Positions 31,247 to 39,764 of a DNA stretch of 42,207 nucleotides are shown piece after piece. The notes beneath the pieces are model-generated. The model did not search any database. It was not told where the DNA came from and was given only the letters and a program-made list of their open reading frames with translations. Position numbers and translations under genes: made by a program. How positions within the stretch are numbered: the stretch's first letter is position 1; the number at the start of each line of letters is the position of its first letter. This DNA comes from a virus, in IMG/VR virus record IMGVR_UViG_3300009553_000803, positions 1 through 42,207 of that record. One strand, given 5' to 3'.

Positions 31247-34033
31247 GTGTCCGTAGACGCAGATCTCAATCGCAAAATCGTCGAGCGTCTGAAGGCAGAC
31301 TATAAGCTGCAGGATCGCGGCAAATGGCTGCGCGACGGCAACTGCCCGCGCTGCGGCGATCGCCACAAGCGGACCCTGTTCGCCGCCGCCGACAAGCCCC
31401 GTGTCGTCACCTGCGGCCGCAAGGACAATTGCGGCTGGGAAGAGCACGTCAAGGATCTCTATGAGGATCTGTTCAACGACTGGTCGAAGCGCTTCCCGCC
31501 GACCAAGGAATCGCCGACCGCCAGCGCCGACGCCTATCTGCTCAATCAGCGCGGCTTCGACCTGCTCGGCCTGCGCGAGGCCTATACCCAGGAATATTAC
31601 AAGGATCACGCGCGCGACATCGGCTCGGCCACCGTCCGCTTCCAGCTGCCTGGCGGCAGTTGGTGGGAACGGATCATCGATCAGCCCGGCCGCTTCGACA
31701 AGAAGGCCAATTTCGCGCCGAAGTCCGAATATGCCGGCCAGGCATGGCTCTACCCGGGCACGACATTCGAGCAGCTCGCCGGCGCCGAGGAAATCTGGTT
31801 CGACGAAGGCATTTTCGACACGATCGCGCTCGAGCAGGGCGCCTTCCGCACCGAGCGCGCCAAACTCCCCGAGCCGCTCGCCCCCAACCTCCCCCGCGGC
31901 GGCCGCTACGCCGCGTCTTTGATGTCCTGCTACAATTATCCGGCGAAGTTCCTCGAGCAATTGCGCGCGGCCGTGCTCGCCGGGCCCAGCCCCACCCGCT
32001 TCCCGCGCCTCGTCTTCGCGCTCGATACCGGCGGCGCCGGCGCCACCTATACCCGCAAGCATGTCGAGCAGGCGCGCGACGAAGGCTGGACCGACGTGTC
32101 GGCCGCCCAGGTCCGCCTCGACGACGACGCATCCGCCAAGCTCGACTGGAACGATCTCCACCTGCGCGGCGATCGGCTCACCCCCACCCACCTCGCCGAC
32201 TATCGCTGGCACGGCGAGGTCCTGATCGCGCCCAGCGCAGAGGAAAAGGCCTTCCTGCTCTGGGATCGCAAGCGCTGGTCCAGCTTTTCGTTTGTCTTCC
32301 GCAACCGCACCTGGTGGGCGCATTTCGGCAAGCAACGCATCCAGGAACGGATCGCCGAGGGCTGGCCCGACGATCCCACCATGTCGATCGCCGACATCGC
32401 CACCAAGGAACGCGCCGCCGCCCGCCAGATCTGCTCGGTCACCGAGATCGCCAACTGCGCCTTCCGCGCGCTCTACAAGCAGCGCGACGAGGCGACCGAC
32501 GAAACCGCCTACTTCTTCCGGATCGATTTCCCCACCGATCGCGCTTCGTCCAAGGGACCCTTCTCGGCCTCGGCCTGCAGCTCCGGCCAGGAATTCGCCA
32601 AGCGGCTGCTCGCGATCGGCACCGGCGCCTACTGGACCGGCGAGACCGGCCAGCTCGTGCGAATCCTGCAGCGTCAGATGGCGCCGATCAAGGATGTCGA
32701 GCCGATCGTCTTCACCGGCTATTCGCGCGATCACGGCGCCTGGTTGCTGGGCGACATCGCGGTCAAGGACGGCCGCATCATCAAGCTCAATCCGGACGGC
32801 TATTTCGATCTCGGCAAGCAGGCCGTGAAGCTGCGCACCAACGAGCGGATCCTCGACCGGATCGAATATGATCCGGAGAAGCTCGACACGAGCTGGCTCG
32901 CCGATTTCTGGACCGCCTATCGCGAACGCGGGATGGTGGTGCTCGCCTTCTGGTTCGGCAGCCTGTTCGCCGAACAGATCCGCGCCGAACAGGCCTCGCT
33001 CGGCTTCGTCGAGATGATCGGGCCGCCTGGTACTGGCAAATCGTCGCTCCTGGTCTTCCTCTGGAAGCTGCTCGGGCGCGTCAATTATGAGGGCATCGAT
33101 CCCGCCAAGGCCACAGCGGCCGCGCTCGCCCGCACCCTCGGCAAAGTCGCCAACCTCCCCGTCGTGCTGATGGAGGGCCACCGCCGCGACGAAGCCGCGC
33201 GCTCGACCAAGTTCGAGTGGGACGAGCTGCTGACCGCTTACAACGGCCGCGCGGTCCGCTCGCGCGGCGTTGCAAACGGCGGCATGGAGACCTTCGATCC
33301 GCTGTTCCGCGGCGCGATCGTAATCGAGCAGAACGCGTCGGTCGATGCGTCGCCGGCTTTGCTCGAGCGGATTATGCACGTGACCTTCGACAAGGCCGGC
33401 TGGAGCGACACCACTCGCGCCGCCGCCAAGAAGATCGATGGCGTGCCCGTCGGCCAGGTCTCCGGCTTCATACTCCACGCGCTGCGCGCCGAGGCGAAGA
33501 TCCTCGAACGCTATCGCGCGGCCTTCGCGCGGCACGAGCGCGACCTCAAGATGTTGGACGGCGTGATCAACCAGCGCCTCGAACTCAACCACGCGCAGCT
33601 GCTCGCTTTGCTCGATGCGCTGACCATCATCCTCCCGATCGGCGACGATCGCTACCAGAAGACGCGGTCGTTCATCCACGACATGGCGCTCGAGCGCCAT
33701 CGCGCGATCGACAGCGAGCACCCGCACGTGACGGAATTCTGGGAGCGGGTCGAGGCGATCGTCGCCGACGAGAACAGCAACCCGACGCACCCGCTCAACC
33801 ACAGCCGCAACTGGGAGCGCGGCGAGTGGGCGATCAGCCTGGTCGAATATGAGCAGCGCGCGTCGCAGCGCTGGCGCAACCACCCGACCGGCGCCGAGCT
33901 CCGCGCCCAGCTCAAGACCTCCCGCCTCCGCCGCTTCGTCGAATCGAAGCCCGTCAATTCGCGCGCCACCGGGGCGCCGCGGACCGTCCACTGCTGGGTG
34001 TTTCAAGGCCCGGCACCCTCCACCGCCAACTGA
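31247..34033 (+). CDS. Primase-helicase replication protein
   Basis: The 928-residue protein starts with GTG. An N-terminal zinc finger (C33-X2-C36 and C56-X5-C62) resembles DNA primases, followed by a toprim-like region with EEIWFDEGIFDT. The C-terminal half is an SF3/DnaB-like ATPase with Walker A GPPGTGKS at 592-599. A likely Walker B region follows (LPVVLMEG), along with a sensor (DPLFRGAIVIEQN). It should prime and unwind DNA at the phage origin, as P4 alpha does. P2 replicates with the rolling-circle protein A, for which I see no homologue here. Confidence 0.88.
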   Translation: MSVDADLNRKIVERLKADYKLQDRGKWLRDGNCPRCGDRHKRTLFAAADKPRVVTCGRKDNCGWEEHVKDLYEDLFNDWSKRFPPTKESPTASADAYLLNQRGFDLLGLREAYTQEYYKDHARDIGSATVRFQLPGGSWWERIIDQPGRFDKKANFAPKSEYAGQAWLYPGTTFEQLAGAEEIWFDEGIFDTIALEQGAFRTERAKLPEPLAPNLPRGGRYAASLMSCYNYPAKFLEQLRAAVLAGPSPTRFPRLVFALDTGGAGATYTRKHVEQARDEGWTDVSAAQVRLDDDASAKLDWNDLHLRGDRLTPTHLADYRWHGEVLIAPSAEEKAFLLWDRKRWSSFSFVFRNRTWWAHFGKQRIQERIAEGWPDDPTMSIADIATKERAAARQICSVTEIANCAFRALYKQRDEATDETAYFFRIDFPTDRASSKGPFSASACSSGQEFAKRLLAIGTGAYWTGETGQLVRILQRQMAPIKDVEPIVFTGYSRDHGAWLLGDIAVKDGRIIKLNPDGYFDLGKQAVKLRTNERILDRIEYDPEKLDTSWLADFWTAYRERGMVVLAFWFGSLFAEQIRAEQASLGFVEMIGPPGTGKSSLLVFLWKLLGRVNYEGIDPAKATAAALARTLGKVANLPVVLMEGHRRDEAARSTKFEWDELLTAYNGRAVRSRGVANGGMETFDPLFRGAIVIEQNASVDASPALLERIMHVTFDKAGWSDTTRAAAKKIDGVPVGQVSGFILHALRAEAKILERYRAAFARHERDLKMLDGVINQRLELNHAQLLALLDALTIILPIGDDRYQKTRSFIHDMALERHRAIDSEHPHVTEFWERVEAIVADENSNPTHPLNHSRNWERGEWAISLVEYEQRASQRWRNHPTGAELRAQLKTSRLRRFVESKPVNSRATGAPRTVHCWVFQGPAPSTAN

Positions 34034-34050
34034 ACCCGAGAGGAACCGCC

Positions 34051-34464
34051 ATGACCGACCTCACCGAATTCGAAGCGCCGACCACGCTCGGCGACTATCT
34101 GAAGCGCCGGCGCGAATTCTGCCGGATTTCGATCGGCGAGGTCGCGCATTTGATGGCCGGCCTCGCCTCAAGTCCACAACTCGCGCGCGGGTTCGCCGAA
34201 CAGATCGAGCAGCTCGAAACCAGCGGGCAGTGCCGCGTCAATCTCGCAAGCCTGTTGCACGGCCTGCGAATCGCGTTTCGCTTCGACCCGGCGATCGCAC
34301 TCCAGTTCGCCCAGCGCGACCCCGATAACCCCGACCTGCCGATGCCGGCGATCTGCCGCGTCTGCGCCTGCAGCTGGGCCGATCCCTGCACCGATCGCAG
34401 CGGCAGCCCCTGCGGTTGGGCCACCGCAGATCTCTGCACGTCCTGCGCCGAGCAACGGTCATGA
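34051..34464 (+). CDS. HTH-like plus cysteine-cluster protein
   Basis: The 137-residue protein has a helical N-terminus that could be an HTH (TLGDYLKRRREFCRISIGEVAHLM). A C-terminal cluster of cysteines (102, 105, 107, 113, 121, 129 and 132, starting CRVCACSW) is probably zinc-binding. Similar cysteine clusters occur in alphaproteobacterial phage early genes, but the role is unknown. It follows the primase gene after 17 bp. Confidence 0.65.
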   Translation: MTDLTEFEAPTTLGDYLKRRREFCRISIGEVAHLMAGLASSPQLARGFAEQIEQLETSGQCRVNLASLLHGLRIAFRFDPAIALQFAQRDPDNPDLPMPAICRVCACSWADPCTDRSGSPCGWATADLCTSCAEQRS

Positions 34465-34655
34465 TCCACGACCCGATCCACCCGCCGATTCACGACCAGG
34501 CGTGCACCTGCGGCCGCTGCCGCCACGCCGCCGAGACCGAGGTCCGCGCCGACGTCGTCGTCATCATCGCCGGCGCCGCGATCGGCACCGTCGCCGCCAT
34601 CGGCCTCCTGATCGCCAAGCACGGCCCGGCGATCGCCAGCTTCATCGGCCTCTAG
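34461..34655 (+). CDS. Small membrane protein
   Basis: The 64-residue protein has a soluble N-terminus with CTCGRC (about 16-21) and one hydrophobic segment (about 34-53, DVVVIIAGAAIGTVAAIGLL), then a short tail. It overlaps the preceding stop by 4 bp. Confidence 0.6.
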   Translation: MIHDPIHPPIHDQACTCGRCRHAAETEVRADVVVIIAGAAIGTVAAIGLLIAKHGPAIASFIGL

Positions 34656-34677
34656 GCCACAACCAGGGAGACTATCC

Positions 34678-34917
34678 ATGTCCGAGAACGTCGCCGCCGA
34701 ACAGATGCGGCTTTTCGTCGAGCGTATCGAGCGCCTTGAGGAAGAAAAGAAGGGCATCGCCGACGACATCCGCGACGTCTACGCCGAGGCGAAATCCAAC
34801 GGCTACGACACCAAGACCCTCCGCGCGATCGTCAAGCTGCGCCGGATGGAGAAGAACGCCCGCGATGAAGCCGACGCGCTGCTTGAGACCTACCGCGACG
34901 CGCTGGGGATCGCGTGA
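34678..34917 (+). CDS. gapR: GapR-family (DUF2312) nucleoid-associated protein
   Basis: The 79-residue protein matches GapR/DUF2312 over its full length: MRLFVERIERLEEEKKGIAD, then DIRDVYAEAKSNGYDTKTLR and IVKLRRMEKNARDEADALLE. Caulobacter GapR binds overtwisted DNA ahead of forks and polymerases and stimulates topoisomerases. A phage-encoded copy in the replication region could support fork movement or interfere with the host nucleoid. It ends by overlapping the next gene. Confidence 0.92.
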   Translation: MSENVAAEQMRLFVERIERLEEEKKGIADDIRDVYAEAKSNGYDTKTLRAIVKLRRMEKNARDEADALLETYRDALGIA

Positions 34918-35243
34918 TGGCCACCGCCGTACCCGCGCAGGACGGCCGCGACTATATGTCGCTGGCCGCCGGAAACCCGCCGCTCGTCATTGACGGCAAG
35001 GGCACCGGCTGGATCGCCCAGGCCGATGGCGAGGTCCACGGCTGGTTCGTCTACCAGGGCTGTCGCCTCACCCACTGGCCGATGCCCGAGCTCGGCGGCG
35101 TCGCGCTGCACATGCTCGGCGGGATCGAGGACCAGCACGGCTGGATCACCGACGCCGTCCTGGTCTCGCTCACCCGTCCTGGCCTGCAGGCGCTGATCCG
35201 CGACCTGCAGGCGATCGACGCCAGCCTGGGAGACCCGGCATGA
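34917..35243 (+). CDS. Small early protein, unknown function
   Basis: The 108-residue protein contains KGTGWIAQADGEVHGWFVYQ, LTHWPMPELGG and RDLQAIDASLGDPA, an alpha/beta pattern with no known motif. It overlaps GapR by one base (TGATG) and the next gene by 4 bp. A GTG at 34914 is an alternative start. Confidence 0.6.
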   Translation: MATAVPAQDGRDYMSLAAGNPPLVIDGKGTGWIAQADGEVHGWFVYQGCRLTHWPMPELGGVALHMLGGIEDQHGWITDAVLVSLTRPGLQALIRDLQAIDASLGDPA

Positions 35244-35548
35244 CCGCGCCCTGGACCAAATCCGAGATCGCGATCCTCGAGCGCGACTATGTCCGCCTCG
35301 GCGCCGTCGCCCTCGCCGAGCAGCTGCCCGGCCGTTCGCCACAGGCGATCGTCAACAAGGCGTCGAAGTGCGGCATCGCCAACCGCAACAACAAGTGGAA
35401 GACCTCGCACGTCCAGGCCCTGCGCCGCCATTATCCCACCGGCGGCATGCAGGCATGCCGGCAAGTCCTCGCCGATCGCACCGAGCATCAGATCGAATCG
35501 GCGGTGCGCCGCTTCGGCATCCGCTCCAGCCGGAGCGCGGCGCTGTGA
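35240..35548 (+). CDS. SANT/Myb-like HTH protein
   Basis: The 102-residue protein begins WTKSEIAILERDYVRLGAV and AEQLPGRSPQAIVNKASKCG, a SANT/Myb-like HTH that recurs as the first unit of the multi-HTH protein at 38.5 kb. A second, similar unit follows (SHVQALRRHYPTGGMQACRQ). It probably binds DNA. Confidence 0.7.
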   Translation: MTAPWTKSEIAILERDYVRLGAVALAEQLPGRSPQAIVNKASKCGIANRNNKWKTSHVQALRRHYPTGGMQACRQVLADRTEHQIESAVRRFGIRSSRSAAL

Positions 35549-36087
35549 GCGGCCGCTACATCAAGGCGCTGACCGTCTGGCAGCCCTGGGCGTCGCTGAT
35601 CATCATCGGCGCCAAGCCGATCGAATGGCGCAAATGGCGCCTGTCCCAGTCGATGGTGGGCGAGCGCTTCGTCAACCACGCCGGCTCGCGGCCGATCCGC
35701 CGCGACGAAGTCGAGGGCCTGCTCGCCATGTGCCTGCGCGAGCGGCGGCAGCGCGATCGTGGCCAGCCCATCACCCACCCGACGACGCTCGACGTCGACA
35801 AGGCGATCAAGCTGCTCGACCGTATCGTCGCCGGCGACACCCTGCCGATCGGCGCCGCGCTCGGTACCGGCGTCTTCGGCGAACCGAGGCTGGCCAGCGA
35901 TCTCGGCTTCCCGGTCGATTCCGATCGACTCGAGATGCAGAATTGGGGCTGGCCGATCAGCGAGATCGAACGCTGGGAAGAGCCCATCGCGATCGCCGGC
36001 GCGCAGGGCCTCTGGCGCTGGCCCGAACCCGATCCAGCCTGGCTGCTGGCCGAGGGCGAGGATCGCGCCCGGGATCAGGCAGCGTGA
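35545..36087 (+). CDS. ASCH/PUA-like domain protein
   Basis: The 180-residue protein starts with a GTG that overlaps the preceding stop. IKALTVWQPWASLIIIGAKP and IEWRKWRL carry the conserved ASCH pattern (hydrophobic strand, GxKxxExR-like), with GERFVNHAGSRP after it. ASCH domains bind RNA or modified nucleotides. Phage ASCH proteins of this kind are common in alphaproteobacteria, but the substrate here is unknown. Confidence 0.75.
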   Translation: MSGRYIKALTVWQPWASLIIIGAKPIEWRKWRLSQSMVGERFVNHAGSRPIRRDEVEGLLAMCLRERRQRDRGQPITHPTTLDVDKAIKLLDRIVAGDTLPIGAALGTGVFGEPRLASDLGFPVDSDRLEMQNWGWPISEIERWEEPIAIAGAQGLWRWPEPDPAWLLAEGEDRARDQAA

Positions 36088-36341
36088 CCGTCCGCCGCGT
36101 CCCCGCCATCGCCGGCGAGCTGCTGCCCTACGGCGCGCCGGCGATCGATCGCGACGGTGCGGTCTTCACGGCCACGCCGCCCTTCATGACCGGCATCGTC
36201 GTCCGCCGCGGCGGCAATGCCGGCGAACATGTCGAGCCCGGCCAGATTTTCGACCTGCAGACCGACGGCGGGATCCTCGCGGTCCTGCCCGAGGGCCAAC
36301 GCTGGGTCACCCTCCACCGTGGAAGGATCTCCGATGCCTGA
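36084..36341 (+). CDS. Small early protein, unknown function
   Basis: The 85-residue beta-rich protein starts with a GTG overlapping the ASCH stop and contains DGAVFTATPPFMTGIVVRRG and FDLQTDGGILAVLPEGQRWV. No motif is recognised. The same region on other frames is arginine- and alanine-rich shadow. Confidence 0.55.
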   Translation: MTVRRVPAIAGELLPYGAPAIDRDGAVFTATPPFMTGIVVRRGGNAGEHVEPGQIFDLQTDGGILAVLPEGQRWVTLHRGRISDA

Positions 36342-36615
36342 CACACGCTGCGATGCCCCCGGCTGCCGCGAGAAAGTGCGCCGCGGCCATTTGATGTGCC
36401 TCCACCACTGGCGCCGCCTTCCGCGCCCGCTGAAACAGGCGATCCGCGAAGGCTGGATCAACCGCCGCGGCGACCTCGGCCTGCAGCCCTGGTTCGAGGC
36501 GCGCAACGCGGCGCGCCAGTGGCTCACCGACAACCCCGAACCAGCCACCACCGCCGCCGCCGATCACGCGGCCTACGTCGATCGCGTCCAGCAGGGAGCC
36601 TATTGGCATGACTGA
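36334..36615 (+). CDS. Small protein with Cys/His zinc-binding pattern
   Basis: The 93-residue protein begins MPDTRCDAPGCREKV and RRGHLMCLHHWRRLPRP, with Cys and His spaced as in small phage zinc proteins. A helical body follows (WFEARNAARQWLTDNP). Function unknown. Confidence 0.6.
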   Translation: MPDTRCDAPGCREKVRRGHLMCLHHWRRLPRPLKQAIREGWINRRGDLGLQPWFEARNAARQWLTDNPEPATTAAADHAAYVDRVQQGAYWHD

Positions 36616-36982
36616 CCTCAACATCACCACCGTCCGCTACCGCCGCCTCCAGTCGAAGCGCGACGGCAGTTTCGGCCACGACGCGATCGAGGCCGAGGCC
36701 CAGGTCGAACCCGGCCAGGACCCCGACGTCGCGCTGCAGCTGCTGCAGGACTGGGTCGACCAGCAACCGGCGACCATCGGCCAGTGCGAGAAGCTGAATC
36801 GCGATCTTCAAAGGCTCATGGGGGACCATCGCGCTCTCGAGGGCCAGCGTGACAGTCTGCGCAAAGAGCGCGATCGGCTCCGCGAGATCGTTCGCGAAAG
36901 CGACAAGCTGATGGATGCCGCCCGCGCCGCCGGCCTGAACGACGTCGTCGCAGCGCTTTTCGATGACGGAATCCCCTTCTGA
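36608..36982 (+). CDS. Small coiled-coil early protein
   Basis: The 124-residue protein has a soluble N-terminus and a long helical coiled coil (LQRLMGDHRALEGQRDSLRK, ERDRLREIVRESDKLMD). It overlaps the preceding gene by 8 bp. Function unknown. Confidence 0.6.
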   Translation: MTDLNITTVRYRRLQSKRDGSFGHDAIEAEAQVEPGQDPDVALQLLQDWVDQQPATIGQCEKLNRDLQRLMGDHRALEGQRDSLRKERDRLREIVRESDKLMDAARAAGLNDVVAALFDDGIPF

Positions 36983-37098
36983 TGGCCCGCCCCCCTTCGC
37001 TCGACTCGAGCCAGCTCGCCGCCGGCTGCCTGTCGTGGATCCTCACGATCGGCTTCGTCGCCGGCGTCATCGCCTTCGCGCACGCGGGGAGGTGGTGA
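36982..37098 (+). CDS. Very small single-pass membrane protein
   Basis: A 38-residue frame with one transmembrane segment (about 14-33, GCLSWILTIGFVAGVIAFAH) fits between coupled genes with one-base overlaps at both ends (TGATG), which supports that it is translated. Confidence 0.5.
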   Translation: MARPPSLDSSQLAAGCLSWILTIGFVAGVIAFAHAGRW

Positions 37099-37337
37099 TG
37101 GCCTGCGATTGCATCGAAACCGTGAGCGAGAAGCTCGCGCCCGACCACCGCCTGAATACCACCATGGTGTTCGGCGAAGGCGAGATCTCTAAACCGATGA
37201 TCGCGCTCATCCGCCGCGACACCTGGACGCCCGAAAAGCGGCGCGGAAAGCCGGGGCATATCCTGTGCACCTTCTGCCCGTTCTGCGGCGTGCGCTACGA
37301 GCCCGAGCCGCCGGCATTCGTCGTGACGGTGTCATGA
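37098..37337 (+). CDS. Small zinc-ribbon protein
   Basis: The 79-residue protein begins ACDCIETVSEKLAP and ends with a zinc-ribbon-like CTFCPFCGVRY and a short strand. It overlaps neighbours at both ends. Function unknown. Confidence 0.6.
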   Translation: MACDCIETVSEKLAPDHRLNTTMVFGEGEISKPMIALIRRDTWTPEKRRGKPGHILCTFCPFCGVRYEPEPPAFVVTVS

Positions 37338-37570
37338 TGACCGCCTGGACCCACCTCCCGCGCGAGGACCGCATCCTACGCGACGACGGCGCCGGCGTGC
37401 ATCGCCCGAAGGGCCAGAACTGGCTGGCCTACATCCCCCTCCCGGGATCGGTCGCCGTCCGACAGCTCCGCCACGGCAACCGCCTCGCGACCTTCGCCAC
37501 CGCCGAGGCCGCCATGGCCTCGGTCGACCGCCTCTATCCGCTCAAAAGCCCGGAGACCGCGCATGGTTGA
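37334..37570 (+). CDS. Small early protein, unknown function
   Basis: The 78-residue protein contains RILRDDGAGVHRPKGQNWLA and RQLRHGNRLATFATAEAAMA. Two adjacent ATGs (37334, 37337) are possible starts. It overlaps the DUF5131 gene by 8 bp. Confidence 0.55.
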   Translation: MMTAWTHLPREDRILRDDGAGVHRPKGQNWLAYIPLPGSVAVRQLRHGNRLATFATAEAAMASVDRLYPLKSPETAHG

Positions 37571-38540
37571 GAACACCGCCATCAGCTGGGCCCAGCATAC
37601 CTTCAACCCGTGGATCGGCTGCACCAAGATCAGCCCGGCATGCGACTTTTGCTATGCCGAGGTGCTCGCCTCCACCCGCATGAAGTCGCCCGAACTCTGG
37701 CAGGGCGAGCTGCGCCGGACCGCCCCGTCGACATGGGGACAAGTCCACCGCTGGAATCGCGCCGCCGCCGCCAAGGGCGAACCCTGCTTCGTCTTCACCG
37801 CCAGCCTCGCCGACATCATGGACAACCAGGCGCCGCAGGAATGGCGCGACGATCTCTGGAGTCTGACGCAACAGACGCCGGCGCTGACCTGGTTGCCGCT
37901 GACCAAGCGCCCGTCGAACATCCCGAAGATGGTCCCGAGCGCCTGGCTGCAGCGGGGAGAATGGCCGCGCAACGTGATTCCCGGCGTCACCTGCGCCGAC
38001 CAGAAAGAGGCCAACCAGAACCTCTGGATCCTCGCGATGCTCGCCGCCCACACCGGCGCCCGCTGGTTCATGTCAGGCGAGCCCCTGCTCGGCGCGATCG
38101 ACCTCACCCGCGTCGCGATTCCCGGCACCCAGCCCGGCCTGTTCAACGCGTTGACCGGCAACGTGCGGCACTATCCGCTGAATGACCACCATGGCGTCGT
38201 CACGATCGACCGGCGCCCGCTCGCGCCGATGTGTCTCGCGATCGGCGGCGGCGAAAGCGGCGCCATGGCCCTGCCGATCCGCCCGAGCCACCCCGACTGG
38301 TTCCGCCAGATGCGCGATCAGTGCGCGGCCGCCGGCGTCCCCTTTCACTTCAAGCAATGGGGCGAGTGGGTCGGCGGTACCTATACCGGCGGCGAGGCGA
38401 TCGGAGACACCGTCCGCTTTCCGGACGGAAAAACATATCCCGCCCACGACTTCGGTGACGGCTACTTCGCCGCCCGGATGGGCAAGAAGGTCACCGGCCG
38501 CCACCTCGACAATGTCGAGCATCTGGCGATGCCGGCATGA
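37563..38540 (+). CDS. DUF5131 (Gp37/Gp68-family) protein
   Basis: The 325-residue protein is recognised from its N-terminus TAISWAQHTFNPWIGCTKIS with three cysteines (C-X6-C-X2-C, ending CDFCYAE), GEPCFVFTASLADIMD and LTKRPSNIPKMVPS, and the C-terminal GGGESGAMALP and FHFKQWGEWV. The cysteine pattern is radical-SAM-like but not the canonical C-X3-C-X2-C. The family is known from phages and mobile elements and its function is not established. Confidence 0.85.
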   Translation: MVENTAISWAQHTFNPWIGCTKISPACDFCYAEVLASTRMKSPELWQGELRRTAPSTWGQVHRWNRAAAAKGEPCFVFTASLADIMDNQAPQEWRDDLWSLTQQTPALTWLPLTKRPSNIPKMVPSAWLQRGEWPRNVIPGVTCADQKEANQNLWILAMLAAHTGARWFMSGEPLLGAIDLTRVAIPGTQPGLFNALTGNVRHYPLNDHHGVVTIDRRPLAPMCLAIGGGESGAMALPIRPSHPDWFRQMRDQCAAAGVPFHFKQWGEWVGGTYTGGEAIGDTVRFPDGKTYPAHDFGDGYFAARMGKKVTGRHLDNVEHLAMPA

Positions 38541-39763
38541 GCGCGCCCCGCGCCCCGCGCATTCGCTGGACCGAAGCCGAACTCGACATCGTCCGCGCCG
38601 TCTTCCCGGTCGATGGTGCCGAAGCTTGCACCGCCCGGCTTCCGGGCCGCAACGTCAACGCGGTCCGCCAGCAGGCGCTCAAACTCGGCGTCACCGATCC
38701 CACTGCGGTACCGGCCGGTCTGCGCGCGCCGCTTGCCGGAGGAAGCCTCGATCGCGCGCTCGAGCTCCGCCGGCAGGGCTGGTCGTATCGTCGAATCGGC
38801 GAAGAATTCGGGATCTGCGAAAGCGCCGCCACCAACGCGGTGCTGGTCGCCGAGTGCATCGCCGCCGGCTTCACGCCGGCGAAGCGCGACAGCAGCGGCG
38901 GCATCGTCTCGCGCGACGCGAAACGGCTGCAGAAAATGCTGCTCGATGGCATGCGGCACGTCGACATCCAGCGCCAGCTCGGCATCAGCGCGAATGCCGT
39001 GTCGCACCACCGGCGGCGGCTTGCCGCCGAACTGAAGGCGAAACGCCAGGGCAAGCTGCTGCCGCCCCATGGCGGCGGCAAGGCCTATAGCGGTCTCAGG
39101 ATCACGGCCGCGCAAAAGCGCGAGGTCGAGGCGCTGTTCCTCGAGGGCTTTGGCGCGAAAAAGATCAACGCGCGGACCGGCATGAGCCACACCTCGATCG
39201 GCCGCATCCGCAATCGGCTGATCAGGCGCTTGCGCCGCAAGGGCGAATGCCTGCCCGGCTGCGACTTCGACGGCAATCGCCTGGTTCAGAAAGGTTCGAA
39301 CCGCTACGTCCCCGACGTCGCGATCGCCGAGCTCCGCCGGCGCCTGCTCGATCGCGAGCCGGTCGCGCGCGCGGCCCGCGATCTCGGCATCGGCGGATCA
39401 TCGGCCTACCGCATTCGCGACGAGCTCGCCGCCGAACTCGCGGCAAAGGGCGAGCAGCTCCCGCCACCGCTCCGCCTGGGCTCGGCACCCGACGCCCGCA
39501 TCGCGGCGCGCAAGGCCGCATGGCTGCCGAAAGGCATGATCTACCGCTATCGTGCTTTGGTCGCCGAGCATGGCCCCGAGGCCGCGAAAGCGATCCTGCT
39601 CGATCAACTCGCCGCCGATCGGCGCGCCGAGGCCGCCCGGCCGAAGACGTTCGAGGATCAACTCCGCCGCGTCCGCGCCGGCGCCGGCCTCACCGCTCGC
39701 CCCATCATCCGCAAAGCCGCCCCCGACATGACGCTCGGCGGTGTCGCCACGGGAGCGCTGTAG
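38537..39763 (+). CDS. Multi-HTH DNA-binding protein (five helix-turn-helix units)
   Basis: The 408-residue protein is a tandem array of HTH units. The first is a SANT/Myb-like domain (about 11-52, WTEAELDIVRAVF). Four resolvase-type HTHs follow at about 70-110 (GWSYRRIGEEFGI), 125-165 (MRHVDIQRQLGISANAVSHH), 185-225 (FGAKKINARTGMSHTSIGR) and 255-295 (EPVARAARDLGIGGSSAYRI). A C-terminal helical region closes it (FEDQLRRVRAGAGL). Several HTHs in a row suggest binding of a long or repeated site. It shares its first unit with the protein at 35240. Unusual and unassigned. Confidence 0.75.
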   Translation: MSAPRAPRIRWTEAELDIVRAVFPVDGAEACTARLPGRNVNAVRQQALKLGVTDPTAVPAGLRAPLAGGSLDRALELRRQGWSYRRIGEEFGICESAATNAVLVAECIAAGFTPAKRDSSGGIVSRDAKRLQKMLLDGMRHVDIQRQLGISANAVSHHRRRLAAELKAKRQGKLLPPHGGGKAYSGLRITAAQKREVEALFLEGFGAKKINARTGMSHTSIGRIRNRLIRRLRRKGECLPGCDFDGNRLVQKGSNRYVPDVAIAELRRRLLDREPVARAARDLGIGGSSAYRIRDELAAELAAKGEQLPPPLRLGSAPDARIAARKAAWLPKGMIYRYRALVAEHGPEAAKAILLDQLAADRRAEAARPKTFEDQLRRVRAGAGLTARPIIRKAAPDMTLGGVATGAL

Positions 39764-39764
39764 A

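Noticed and set aside
30974-34006. 1010-residue - strand frame opposite the primase-helicase
   Set aside because: A long open antisense frame is expected in this GC-rich sequence. The + strand protein has a zinc finger and a Walker A motif.
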